From the NCBI RefSeq assembly GCF_023016285.1, contig NZ_CP095413.1, positions 2,790,001 to 2,854,000 of the forward strand: 64,000 nucleotides of DNA, read 5' to 3'. Within the stretch, counting starts at the first letter, position 1, and every line of letters begins with the position of its first letter. The translations under genes and the position numbers were made by a program. This document shows positions 17,742 to 26,130 of this stretch, piece after piece. This DNA is from Muricauda sp. SCSIO 64092. Its GTDB lineage: Bacteria > Bacteroidota > Bacteroidia > Flavobacteriales > Flavobacteriaceae. The notes beneath the pieces are model-generated. The model made no database searches, was not told the origin of the DNA, and saw nothing but the letters and a program-made list of their open reading frames with translations.

Positions 17742-18494
17742 TCATTGCCCTACCCGCTCACGCTTTGCCTTAATCTGCTTGGAAACCTGTTCCATCTCCC
17801 GGGGATCAATTTGTCGTGAGAGACTTGTCATCGCATCTGCATAGTAGGACTCAAGGACTTTCGCTACAGGATTATAAATTCCTATATCACTCAATATAGC
17901 TTCGTCAGTCAATTTCCCTTTTGCACCATCAAAAGTTAAGTTTCCATTGGTGGCAACTGATTTTCGGTCAAGGTCAACAGTTTTTTTCCAAAACTTCTCA
18001 CCGTCTATGGGGTCAGTAGCAGTCAGGATAATTCTTCCTTTGTGATAAAAGGTGCCGCCAAGCTTATAACAGGTCTTACACATCATTTGCATTGCAAAGC
18101 TTGCCGATTTCTTACCAAAATCTCCTTGCTCACTTAAAATTTCTACCTCAATTTCAATAGCAAAATCACTGTTCAATTTATCCGTATAGACCATTTCATC
18201 CCGTGTTTTGTATGGTCCTTTAATCCTAAAGCCGTTGGCATTAAGACTTTCTTCAAAATCGTCTGCCATATTTCTTACAAAACTTTTATAGGGTTCAACA
18301 AGGTTGTTGTCTTCTCCATCCGAGAATACGGGGTCAATAATAGCTGCCGTCAAGCTACTTTCTGAGATTTGGGTTCGCTGTTCCGGTGTGTAGGTAAATT
18401 GTGGGTTGTACTTAGATGTTGCAATTTGTTTTGTGGTTCCACAAGCAGTAAGTAAAATACCCACCATGAATAAAGATGCTAGTTTTTTCATCAT
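17742..18494 (-). CDS. Lipoprotein of unknown function
   Basis: 250 aa. The signal has lipobox LLTAC followed by GTTKQIATSKYNPQF, typical of flavobacterial lipoproteins. The mature part is mixed alpha/beta with a Cys pair (MMCKTCYKLGGTFYHKGRI) that could bind metal or form a disulfide. Two adjacent ATGs begin the gene (18492 or 18489). No catalytic motif is recognised. It appears to be a monocistronic cassette in the accessory region. Confidence 0.7.
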   Translation of the reverse strand: MMKKLASLFMVGILLTACGTTKQIATSKYNPQFTYTPEQRTQISESSLTAAIIDPVFSDGEDNNLVEPYKSFVRNMADDFEESLNANGFRIKGPYKTRDEMVYTDKLNSDFAIEIEVEILSEQGDFGKKSASFAMQMMCKTCYKLGGTFYHKGRIILTATDPIDGEKFWKKTVDLDRKSVATNGNLTFDGAKGKLTDEAILSDIGIYNPVAKVLESYYADAMTSLSRQIDPREMEQVSKQIKAKRERVGQ

Positions 18495-18669
18495 AAAAAT
18501 TGGTTTTAAGTTTTACCCTCTGGCTTAGAAAGGGTGGTTTGTTTTGGGCTGCTTATGGACAAACATAAGAAATAAAATCTATAGACTATATATATAAGGC
18601 CTAATATTTATAGCTAAATATATTAAATGGGATCTGTATATTGAGAAATTCTATACCTTTTAAGGAAAT

Positions 18670-18915
18670 ATGAGATATTCGGATCCTGAAGTCTTTTATA
18701 AAAAATTAGGAAATAAAATACGTGAACTCAGAAAAGAACGGAAATGGTCACAAAGTGATTTGGGCTATAAATCTGAACTTGATAAGTCTGCTATACAGCG
18801 AATAGAAAGGGGTGTTGACAATAGTACCATTAGAACCCTAATAAAAATAGCCAATGGTTTTGATATCGAATTCAAAGGCTTGTTTGATTTCCCAAAAGAC
18901 GATCTGGAGAAATAA
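18670..18915 (+). CDS. XRE-family HTH transcriptional regulator
   Basis: 81 aa, essentially one Cro/CI-type helix-turn-helix: LGNKIRELRKERKWSQSDLGYKSELDKSAIQRIERG with recognition helix about 39-50. No sensor domain is present, so it is an antitoxin-like or small repressor. It is the only plus-strand gene in the 12.4-20.9 kb stretch. Its 3' end abuts a decayed gene on the other strand, suggesting it replaced part of that gene. Confidence 0.85.
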   Translation: MRYSDPEVFYKKLGNKIRELRKERKWSQSDLGYKSELDKSAIQRIERGVDNSTIRTLIKIANGFDIEFKGLFDFPKDDLEK

Positions 18916-19220
18916 AAACATCTTGAATTTTTTGACCTTCATTTTAATTCCAAGTGGCACCTTATGCTGTAATCCAATTCCCATTGACCAAAACTAACCA
19001 AAAAAGATAAGTCCGAAGAAAATCATAATGACCGGGAACCAGTCAAATTGTATGAACTCTTCACTCAAAACTTGAGAGAATCCATTATTTACCGATTTAG
19101 TTTCAGAAGAAGTTTTACACGAAAAATTTTAGAAAAAGTGTAGAATGGGAAAACTATGGGAATTCCAATCATGATTAGGAACAATTGCCAATGCTTGGCT
19201 TTTAAAAAGAGGTTGGTCAT
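18916..19220 (-). pseudogene. Decayed membrane-protein gene (frameshift plus nonsense plus 3' truncation)
   Basis: Reading from ATG 19218-19220 gives MTNLFLKAKHWQLFLIMIG then IPIVFPFYTFSKIF, and stops at 19089-19091. A different frame then continues SSETKSVNNGFSQVLSEEF, with WFPVIMIFFGLIFFG, broken by TAG at 18994-18996. It resumes in the same frame as FWSMGIGLQHKVPLGIKMKV until the XRE gene's end. Together these make one plausible small membrane protein of two or more helices, interrupted by one frameshift, one in-frame stop and a cut 3' end. The family is not named. Not detectable as a single ORF. Confidence 0.6.
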
Positions 19221-19448
19221 TTTGCTTTTTGTTGAGTACCAGTACAGCCAACGTGGCGCTATTTATGACATCTGCGTAAGCAATGTGCGTGTTGGTCTAC
19301 ATGATCGGTCACAGACTTTTCATGCAGGTGGAGCGTAGCCCCGGCCAGGAAAACGTCCTCCAGTAGTAAAGATAATTGATTGCAGGAAATTCATTTGTTG
19401 AATTTCCGACTGCAATTGATTATACCCCGCTTGTAAAATATATTTCCC
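19221..19448. other. Spacer with weak island motif and an imperfect hairpin
   Basis: CCAACGTGGCGCTATTTATGACATCTGC at 19248-19275 resembles the motif at 13216 and 20170, with an extra base. At about 19378-19420 GATTGCAG-GAAATTCA pairs with TGAATTTC-CGA-CTGCAATT, a stem of about 16 bp with an unpaired bulge. It lies downstream of the toxin-antitoxin genes and could end their transcript or be a folded recombination site. No gene is seen. Confidence 0.4.
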
Positions 19449-19739
19449 TCACAACTCAATGGAAATATTGACCTTTCCACCAAGTCCTTTTTCCACGATG
19501 TCGAACAGCGTTTTTAAAGTCAGATTGCTACCGTTATTTTCTACGCGCGAAATGTAAGTCCGTTTTTTGTCGATCAATTCGCCAAGTTGCTCTTGGGTCA
19601 GGTTTTTTTCTTCCCGTGCCTCTCGCAACAGCAAACCAATTTTAAAAGATTCGAAGTCCCTTTCGAGTTCATCTCTGCGTTCCGTTCCTTTTTTACCATA
19701 AACGGTGTCTTTGATGTCTTTCCAGCTTTTAATTTCCAT
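19449..19739 (-). CDS. HigA-type XRE antitoxin
   Basis: 96 aa from the ATG at 19737-19739 (MEIKSWKDIKDTVYG); an upstream ATG at 19760 adds seven residues. The N-terminal helix region GTERRDELERDFESFKIG is followed by an XRE HTH at about 32-86 (LLLREAREEKNLTQEQLGELIDKKR...). It binds and neutralises the adjacent HigB-like toxin and would autorepress the operon. It overlaps the end of the toxin gene by 11 bp, giving the toxin-first order usual for higBA. Confidence 0.85.
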   Translation of the reverse strand: MEIKSWKDIKDTVYGKKGTERRDELERDFESFKIGLLLREAREEKNLTQEQLGELIDKKRTYISRVENNGSNLTLKTLFDIVEKGLGGKVNISIEL

Positions 19740-20085
19740 TACGTTTGTTTTTTTCTTCAAAATATTCTTTCATCAGTCGCATAGCCTTTTTTATTTGCCG
19801 TTCCGGTGTCTTTTGCGATTTCTTGGTAAATCCGTTCAAAAGCACAACGAGCTTGCCCTCATCAAAAAAGCAAAAAACCCGCCAGATGTTACTTCCTAGT
19901 TTAATTCGAGCTTCATAAAGTCCCCTGTAGCCTTTTATCGGCGCAAGATACTTAGTAGGCACACTTTGGTAGAGCTCGATAATCTCAATGACCTTAAAGA
20001 TTTTGTCCTGGACTTTTTTTGGTTGAGTGAGCAAAAACTCCTCGAAATAATGCTTGTATTGGATTACCTCTCTGACCTTTTCCAT
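19729..20085 (-). CDS. HigB/RelE-superfamily toxin (phage-derived Gp49-like)
   Basis: 118 aa with the RelE/ParE-type fold pattern: YKHYFEEFLLTQPKKVQDKIFKVIE helices, then YRGLYEARIKLGSNIWRVFCFFDEGKLVVLLNGFTKKSQKTP. The latter is the conserved strand set and catalytic K/R-rich turn of this family, which cleaves mRNA at the ribosome. It is first in the toxin-antitoxin operon and stands alone in the accessory stretch, consistent with an addiction or stabilising module. Confidence 0.85.
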   Translation of the reverse strand: MEKVREVIQYKHYFEEFLLTQPKKVQDKIFKVIEIIELYQSVPTKYLAPIKGYRGLYEARIKLGSNIWRVFCFFDEGKLVVLLNGFTKKSQKTPERQIKKAMRLMKEYFEEKNKRNGN

Positions 20086-20169
20086 TCCAACAAAGGTAAC
20101 TTAAAAGTTACTATTTCTAAAATTTAGAAAGTGGTTTTCGGAAAGACCGAGGTTTTTTGAGTATGTTTT

Positions 20170-20196
20170 ATAACGCTGCGCTATCTGAAATCCAGC
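20170..20196. repeat. Island spacer motif copy
   Basis: ATAACGCTGCGCTATCTGAAATCCAGC here aligns with the copy at 13216-13242 with six differences over 27 bp. It lies in the 203-bp spacer between the toxin gene and the next hypothetical gene. A related inverted copy is at 13389-13407 and a weak copy at 19248-19275. Confidence 0.5.
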
Positions 20197-20288
20197 CTTT
20201 GATGGTTTATACACTTGAAGTTAACTAAAAGGAGCTACGTTCCCACTCATTAAGTAGGTGAAATGCTACCCTTGTTAGCTGTCGTTTT

Positions 20289-20903
20289 TTATTCTTTTTC
20301 ATCCATTAATTTCTCAATCAAGTTTGTAAGTTCCTTATCTTTTTTCGGTCCTGTGTCTATATGAGAAAAGTAATTCTGTGTATTTGGTGCCCAATCAAAA
20401 TATGTTCCGGCACTTTTCGATTTCATCTCATCTTCTTGATTTTTTGTTAGCGCCAGTCGTTGTTCAAAAATCTTTTTAGGATTCTCGTCAACTGATTCAA
20501 CAAAAACTTGAAGCAGATATTTTCCGGCGAGGAAGTCATATTTTGTTCCATCCTTTGGCATAAGGAAGTGGTGGTTGCAGGCAATCCCGTTTTTGTTTAT
20601 AAATAGTCCGCTACCCCTTACCAGTCCATTATTGTCGTAAACCCAGACGTTGAAATTTTGAACCGATTCACCTCGTTGTAATCTGACAAACATGTTTTGA
20701 ATATATTTCCCTTTGTCCGATGTACTATACAGTAAAGTTCTAATGAAAACTTTCTTATGCTCTGCCCCCGCACCATCCGGACCGAAAAAAATTACCGTTG
20801 GCCTTGTCATTTTAACAACACCGCTTTTGATTCTTGTTAACCAGAATGTTAATCCGGATATTGTCAGAGCAATCAATGATATTGTTAAAGTAATGTAGTC
20901 CAT
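20289..20903 (-). CDS. Single-pass membrane-anchored protein, unknown
   Basis: 204 aa. An N-terminal helix (YITLTISLIALTISGLTFWLT) anchors a soluble domain with strands such as RPTVIFFGPDGAG, KVFIRTLLYST and [21 protein letters not shown]. That pattern is a predicted beta-sandwich of about 120 residues, and the C-terminus is charged. No named family is recognised. It is a single gene at the right end of the AT-rich accessory stretch. Confidence 0.65.
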   Translation of the reverse strand: MDYITLTISLIALTISGLTFWLTRIKSGVVKMTRPTVIFFGPDGAGAEHKKVFIRTLLYSTSDKGKYIQNMFVRLQRGESVQNFNVWVYDNNGLVRGSGLFINKNGIACNHHFLMPKDGTKYDFLAGKYLLQVFVESVDENPKKIFEQRLALTKNQEDEMKSKSAGTYFDWAPNTQNYFSHIDTGPKKDKELTNLIEKLMDEKE

Positions 20904-21014
20904 AGTTATTTCTAATTACTGACAACAATCGTATATACCCATTGATCATATCTCCATTAGCCGCCTAAGATACCCCAAAAAAACCCTTCTCTTTTTAAAC
21001 GCTCTTTTGGTCCA

Positions 21015-22205
21015 CTACAGCAGCTTCAGGATTTCCATCAGTCCCCGACCGTTATGATAAGGGCATTTCCAAGGACCGACCTTATTTTCTTCGGTATAGG
21101 GGTGGCCATGGGCATCCACCCTAAAAAACCATTCGCCATGCGTATGGTCAATGATATGGTTTTGGATAAAGCCCCAAATCTTTATGGCATGGTCAAGGTA
21201 GGTGACCTCCCCTGTAATCTTCCAAATATAGATGAGTCCCACCATGGCTTCAATCTGTGGCCACCAATGGCGATCCGTATCCACCTTCTGCGTCATACGA
21301 TCCTGTGCGTTCAACACCCCAAAATCATTATCCAAAGCCTTTTCCAAAAAGGTGTTGGTAACAGCTATGCCCAGTTCTTCAAAGCGTGTCCCGGATTCCT
21401 TGGTTCCGCTTGTCCGAGCGGCATGGATGAGCAACCAAACCGCCTCAATATCATGGCCAAAGGAAATTTCGGTGGATTGTACCGCCCAGTCCCTGGAGAA
21501 AAACAATTGTAAATGCCCCTCCCCATCAAACAATTTGTCCTGAAACAGTTGTAGTAATCGTTCCAGGGATTTTTTGACCGCCGTATTTTGGGTGATTTCA
21601 TAAAGGGTGGTATAGGCTTCCAGAATATGCAAATGGGTGTTCGTGGTTTTGGGGGAATTTTCGTCCTTTTCACTCAGGCGTACATCTTCAATGGGTTCCC
21701 ATTGTTCGCCGAAAGCCTCATAATAGCCCCCAAATGCTTCGTCATAGGCCTTTTCCTCAATATGTTGATATAGCTCCATGGCCCATTGAAGCGCTTCCCC
21801 TTTCTTCGCGTATTTGTAATATTCGGATAGCGCATAAATGCAAAAGGCCTGGGCGTAGAGCTGTTTTCGTTTGTTGGTAGGTTCTCCCAAAAAATCAACC
21901 TCCCAAAAAACCCCGCCATGGGTGACATCCCTAAAGAGGGTCCATAAATAGTCAAATGCGCGGTCGCACTCCCTGGCATACCTGTCATCCTGGTAGAAAT
22001 TGTTCGCACGTGCGAATGTCCATAGGATTCGGGTGTTTAGGATAATCCCCTTGGGATAGGTGGCATCCACGGTATTTTGGTGGTCAATTCGTCCATAAAA
22101 ACCGCCATTGGTGTTGTCCACGGTATGTTCCTGCCAATACCCAAGAATGTTGGCGAGTTCGTTTTGCAGGCTTTCCTTAAAAGCGCCGGGTGGTTGATTG
22201 GCCAT
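21015..22205 (-). CDS. Cellobiose 2-epimerase (AGE family)
   Basis: 396 aa (alpha/alpha)6-barrel of the N-acylglucosamine 2-epimerase superfamily. Family features: GGFYGRIDHQN near 34-44, GIILNTRILWTFARA at about 54-68, and the C-terminal HWWPQIEAMVG and WFFRVDAHG, which supply the catalytic His residues. It converts the reducing-end glucose or mannose of beta-1,4 disaccharides; here most likely mannobiose to mannosylglucose, given the GH130 gene 5 bp upstream in the same operon. Cytosolic. It is the last gene of the mannan operon. Confidence 0.9.
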   Translation of the reverse strand: MANQPPGAFKESLQNELANILGYWQEHTVDNTNGGFYGRIDHQNTVDATYPKGIILNTRILWTFARANNFYQDDRYARECDRAFDYLWTLFRDVTHGGVFWEVDFLGEPTNKRKQLYAQAFCIYALSEYYKYAKKGEALQWAMELYQHIEEKAYDEAFGGYYEAFGEQWEPIEDVRLSEKDENSPKTTNTHLHILEAYTTLYEITQNTAVKKSLERLLQLFQDKLFDGEGHLQLFFSRDWAVQSTEISFGHDIEAVWLLIHAARTSGTKESGTRFEELGIAVTNTFLEKALDNDFGVLNAQDRMTQKVDTDRHWWPQIEAMVGLIYIWKITGEVTYLDHAIKIWGFIQNHIIDHTHGEWFFRVDAHGHPYTEENKVGPWKCPYHNGRGLMEILKLL

Positions 22206-22210
22206 GGCCG

Positions 22211-23389
22211 CTAGTATTTCCCTTTGTTGTTTTCAATCAAGGTCCTAATGGTCGCAACGGAACCTCCCGAGGTCAATTTGTCCTGGGGCGTGTTTTTACA
22301 ATAATCGACCAAGGTATCGATGCTCGTCGTGGCCACGTGCATTCGGGTATCCGAGGAGGCATAGTAAATATATACATCGCCATTTTCATCGGCAATCCAA
22401 CCATTGCAAAACAGGACATTGCCGACATCACCAATAATTTCGGCATCGTCGGGCGCTATAAAATAGCCCCCTGGTTGATGGATTACTTTTTCAATATCGT
22501 CCAGGGCGGTCATAAAAAGATAGAGTACATAGCGCAATCCCGCCGCAGTATTGCGAACGCCATGGGCCAAATGCAACCAACCTTCCCTGGTTTTGATCGG
22601 GGAAGGACCCTGACCGTTTTTCAGTTCATAGATGGTGTGATAGACCTTGGGATTGATAATGACCTCATCTTCCACCTTGGGATGCTCCATATTCTTGATG
22701 TACCCCAGGCCAATGCCACCACCCGCGCCTGTATCAATAAATCCATCCTGGGGCCGGGTATAAATGGCATAGCGGCCGTTGACGAATTCTTCATGAAGGG
22801 TTACGTTACGCTGTTGGTTTGAACCTGAGATTAAATCAGGTAACCGTTCCCAATTCACCAGGTCCCTGGAGCGAATGATTCCGGCATTGGCCAAAGCGGA
22901 TGAGGTATCAGAAGCCGGGACGGACGGGTCTTTGCGTTCGGTACAGAAAATGCCGTATACATAACCATCCTCGTGCTTGGTCAACCGCATGTCATAGACG
23001 TTGACATCGGGTTCATCGGTTTGTGGCAACACCAAAGGGGCATTCCAAAACTTGAAATTATCGATACCATTTTCACTTTCGGCAAAGGCAAAAAACGACT
23101 TCCGATCTTTTCCTTCCATGCGAACCACCAAAACGTAGTTACCGTTCCATTTGATTGCTCCGGCGTTGAAGGCCGCATTGACCCCGATACGTTCCAGGAC
23201 CAGGGGATTGGTTTCCGGATTTAGATCGTAACGCCAATGCAAGGGCGTATGGGCAGCGGTCACTATGGGATATTGGTATTTGGTGAATAGGTTTGAAGGA
23301 TGGGGGATGGCCACATTCCTTCGCTGAATGAGGGTGTTGTAATTTGCATACAAATGCTCTATAATGGTTTGGTATTTCGACTTGTCCAT
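22211..23389 (-). CDS. GH130 beta-mannosylglucose phosphorylase (MGP-type)
   Basis: 392 aa five-bladed beta-propeller of GH130. Asp133 in VYDMRLT is at the position of the family general acid, and AHTPLHWRYDLNPETNP is the substrate-side signature of the 4-O-beta-mannosyl-glucose phosphorylase subgroup. It would cleave mannosylglucose with phosphate to mannose 1-phosphate and glucose. There is no signal peptide, so it is cytosolic. It sits between the transporter and the epimerase, the arrangement known from the Bacteroides fragilis mannan pathway. A broader mannooligosaccharide phosphorylase activity is the alternative. Confidence 0.9.
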   Translation of the reverse strand: MDKSKYQTIIEHLYANYNTLIQRRNVAIPHPSNLFTKYQYPIVTAAHTPLHWRYDLNPETNPLVLERIGVNAAFNAGAIKWNGNYVLVVRMEGKDRKSFFAFAESENGIDNFKFWNAPLVLPQTDEPDVNVYDMRLTKHEDGYVYGIFCTERKDPSVPASDTSSALANAGIIRSRDLVNWERLPDLISGSNQQRNVTLHEEFVNGRYAIYTRPQDGFIDTGAGGGIGLGYIKNMEHPKVEDEVIINPKVYHTIYELKNGQGPSPIKTREGWLHLAHGVRNTAAGLRYVLYLFMTALDDIEKVIHQPGGYFIAPDDAEIIGDVGNVLFCNGWIADENGDVYIYYASSDTRMHVATTSIDTLVDYCKNTPQDKLTSGGSVATIRTLIENNKGKY

Positions 23390-23401
23390 ACAGTTAGGTG
23401 G

Positions 23402-24790
23402 TTAGATTTCCCCTCGCCTTTTGGTGAGTTCTTGGTTTATTTTTTGCATAAAGGTATCGTCCAGTTTGTAAAAGATAAGGATGGCCGCCGATAGGAACGC
23501 TCCAATGGCAGGTAGGATACTCATCATCATACGAATACCTGTTTTGGCAGCTTCGGTCTGTTCCATATTGGCTTCAAAGCCATAGAAGGCCAAAATCCAC
23601 CCGGTTAAGGCACCTCCCAAGGTCCAGCCCATTTTCTGTGACATGGAGGAAGAGGAGAAAACCAATCCTGTGGCACGCCGTCCAGTTTTCCATTCGGAAT
23701 AATCCGCAATATCGGCGTACATGGACCACAGTAAGGGAAAGATGATACCGGCACAAATGCTGATGAGAAATTGGAATACAAAAATCAAAACGACATGTTC
23801 TGCCTTAAAAAAGTAAAAGATGATACTGAGCAGGGTAGCTGTTGCCATGGCTATAATAAAGGTGCGCTTTTTCCCGATTTGATCAGAAACCGGTTTTGCC
23901 ATGACCACCCCCACAATGTTGGCCGCCTGTCCCAACACCAAATAGAGGGTGCTAAAGGTCAGCGGAACATTGAGCAAGGGCAATTGAAGGGCGTCCTGAG
24001 TCTCAAAGTAATACTTGAAATAATAGATGGTGGAGCCGTCCCTTATGGAATTGAAGATCAGGGTGCAGATTCCCGCACCCAAAAGAATGAACCATGGCCT
24101 GTTTTTCGCAAGGTCTCTTAAATCGTTTTTAAGCGATGTCTTTTGTTCTTTTGGAGGTTGGATACGTTCTTTGGTCAGTCGAAACGTTCCATAAAAAAGG
24201 ATAACTGCCAATACGCTGTAAATGGCCATGGTGGATTGCCATCCTTTTTGCGGATTGCCCAGGTCGCCCCCTTTCCCAAAGAACTCCACCAAAGGTTCCG
24301 CGGTGGCCAACACCAAAATACTTCCGGCAAAAGCAAAGATGAATCGAAAGGAGGCCAATGAGGTCCTATCCTTTAGATCGGAGGTCATCACGCCCAATAA
24401 TGAGGCATAGGGAACATTGACGGCGGTATACACGATCATCATGGAACAATAAATGACATAGGCGTAGATGATTTTCCCGGAAACATCCAGATTTGGAGTG
24501 GTAAACAGCAATATCCCAAAAATGCCAAAAGGAATGGCCATCCATAATAAGTAGGGCCTGAACTTTCCCCATTTGGTCGTGGTCCTATCCGCCAAAATAC
24601 CCATAAGGGGGTCATTGAGGCCATCAAAAACCCTGGTGATCAAGAACATGGTCCCCACGACGGCAGCGGAGATGCCAAAAACGTCCGTATAGAAGAAAAG
24701 CAGGTATACGCTGAACATTTTCCAATACATGGAAGAGGCAAAATCGCCCAATCCATAACCCATTTTTTCTTTTAATCGAAGTTTTTCCAT
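23402..24790 (-). CDS. Sugar:cation symporter (GPH/MFS family), probable mannobiose importer
   Basis: 462 aa, 12 predicted helices. The start KMGYGLGDFASSMYWKMFSVYLLFFYTDVFG is the classic GPH (melibiose-carrier-like) N-terminus, and FDGLNDPLMGILADRT with GKFRPYLLW is the family loop. It imports glycosides with Na+ or H+ across the inner membrane. Position between the GH26 mannanase and the GH130 phosphorylase makes mannobiose or short mannooligosaccharides the likely cargo. Confidence 0.9.
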   Translation of the reverse strand: MEKLRLKEKMGYGLGDFASSMYWKMFSVYLLFFYTDVFGISAAVVGTMFLITRVFDGLNDPLMGILADRTTTKWGKFRPYLLWMAIPFGIFGILLFTTPNLDVSGKIIYAYVIYCSMMIVYTAVNVPYASLLGVMTSDLKDRTSLASFRFIFAFAGSILVLATAEPLVEFFGKGGDLGNPQKGWQSTMAIYSVLAVILFYGTFRLTKERIQPPKEQKTSLKNDLRDLAKNRPWFILLGAGICTLIFNSIRDGSTIYYFKYYFETQDALQLPLLNVPLTFSTLYLVLGQAANIVGVVMAKPVSDQIGKKRTFIIAMATATLLSIIFYFFKAEHVVLIFVFQFLISICAGIIFPLLWSMYADIADYSEWKTGRRATGLVFSSSSMSQKMGWTLGGALTGWILAFYGFEANMEQTEAAKTGIRMMMSILPAIGAFLSAAILIFYKLDDTFMQKINQELTKRRGEI

Positions 24791-24825
24791 TGGTCAGGTT
24801 TTAAGTAGGGTTGTTGTAGTGTTGG

Positions 24826-25956
24826 TCAACGTATTTTTTTGACTTCGGATAAAAAGAGCACATGGTCCAACGCTTTGAACTTTCTAAAATTTTCACTGCT
24901 TTTTTGTCCCTTAAAGGGGCCAAAATAGTGATTGGGCCAGGCATTTCGCCAAAATAGTGCCCAGGCAATCCCTTTGTCCGCAATGTTCTTATCGAGAACG
25001 TCCGTCCACCAGTTTTCAACAGTTACCCTGTTCAACCCGCCTTCGGTCATGGCGTAAGGTTTGCCCTTTTCCTTACCGATTGTGGCCAAAAGGGACAGGT
25101 TTTCCTGTAACAATTCCTCATAGGCCTCGGTTGATTCCTTATGGTAGAGATCCATTCCCAAAATATCCACATAGGCATCGCCGGGATAGAACCTTAGGTA
25201 TTCTTCCCTATTTTTTACCGCATCACTGGAATAGCAGTAGAGAAGGTTGTGAACCTTGTAGGTGTTGGTCAATAGCGCATAGGTCTGTTGCCACAGCAAT
25301 TGAAATTCTTCCGGAGTGCAATTGCCATGCCCCCACCAAAACCAGGAACCGTTCATTTCATGAAAAGGACGAAACACAATGGGGATGGGCTTTCCTTTTT
25401 TGGTCTTGAGACCGTTCATAAAGTCGGCTACCCGGGCAATCCAAGCTTGGTATTTTGGGTGTAGGATGCCACCTTCCAGAATTTCCGAAACTGCTGGGGA
25501 GGGATCCCAGGCCGATTTTTTGGTCACGGGATTATTGGGATGCCAGCTAATGGTAACGATCCCACCCGTTTTATGGGCTTTTTGAATGAGTTTGGTCATT
25601 AGATCGAAATTGACGGAATCCAGATTCTGTTGATGGCCCAGTTCAATATGTCCAATTTCGAATCCATAAATACCGGGAAAATCACCGGAAACTTCCGCCA
25701 CATCACTTTTGTAGAGGGAGCCATCATTTTTCCAGCCCATGCCATAGGCCGTTGCATCTTGATGTCCAAAAGCATAACCCATTTTTGGAATTTCCTGAAT
25801 TCGGGCCATCAGAAGTTTTGCGGAGTTGTCAGCCTCCTTGTCGGAAAGGGATAATTTTCTGGAAGAAACTTCAAAAGAACTTTTACATGACATAAAAAAA
25901 CAAACAATTAGTAGAAAATATACATTTCTATTTGCATTTAAGAATTTTACCTTCAT
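24826..25956 (-). CDS. GH26 beta-mannanase lipoprotein
   Basis: 376 aa. The signal ends in lipobox FFMSC (Cys24), so it is anchored to a membrane. The GH26 barrel shows WHPNNP at about 138-143, acid/base Glu200 in FRPFHEMNGSWFWWG and nucleophile Glu305 in YAMTEGG. It hydrolyses beta-1,4-mannan, probably releasing mannobiose for the downstream symporter. It is the first gene of the operon and divergent from an AraC regulator. There is no carbohydrate-binding module. Confidence 0.92.
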   Translation of the reverse strand: MKVKFLNANRNVYFLLIVCFFMSCKSSFEVSSRKLSLSDKEADNSAKLLMARIQEIPKMGYAFGHQDATAYGMGWKNDGSLYKSDVAEVSGDFPGIYGFEIGHIELGHQQNLDSVNFDLMTKLIQKAHKTGGIVTISWHPNNPVTKKSAWDPSPAVSEILEGGILHPKYQAWIARVADFMNGLKTKKGKPIPIVFRPFHEMNGSWFWWGHGNCTPEEFQLLWQQTYALLTNTYKVHNLLYCYSSDAVKNREEYLRFYPGDAYVDILGMDLYHKESTEAYEELLQENLSLLATIGKEKGKPYAMTEGGLNRVTVENWWTDVLDKNIADKGIAWALFWRNAWPNHYFGPFKGQKSSENFRKFKALDHVLFLSEVKKIR

Positions 25957-25998
25957 TTTTATAGAAAAAAAATTATCATTATTTTAAAATAGGTAAAG

Positions 25999-26006
25999 TA
26001 TATTTG
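25999..26006 (+). promoter_or_regulatory. Predicted -7 box (TATATTTG) upstream of the AraC gene
   Basis: An exact TAnnTTTG match in the AT-rich divergent spacer; it would give a leader of about 118 nt. A minus-strand TATTTTTG box at 26063-26070 could serve the mannan operon, so the two transcripts would overlap. Confidence 0.35.
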
Positions 26007-26130
26007 CATGAAATTGATTAGTATGCATAAATTTTAATTTTTTTTGAAATAAAACCAATATTCAAAAATAAGTGAAGCAATCTTATATTAATGCGCATAT
26101 ATTATCAATATAGCATACAAATAATGGTAT

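Noticed and set aside
19156..19338. 60-aa plus-strand ORF
   Set aside because: Runs antisense through the decayed gene and the motif spacer with no conserved pattern.
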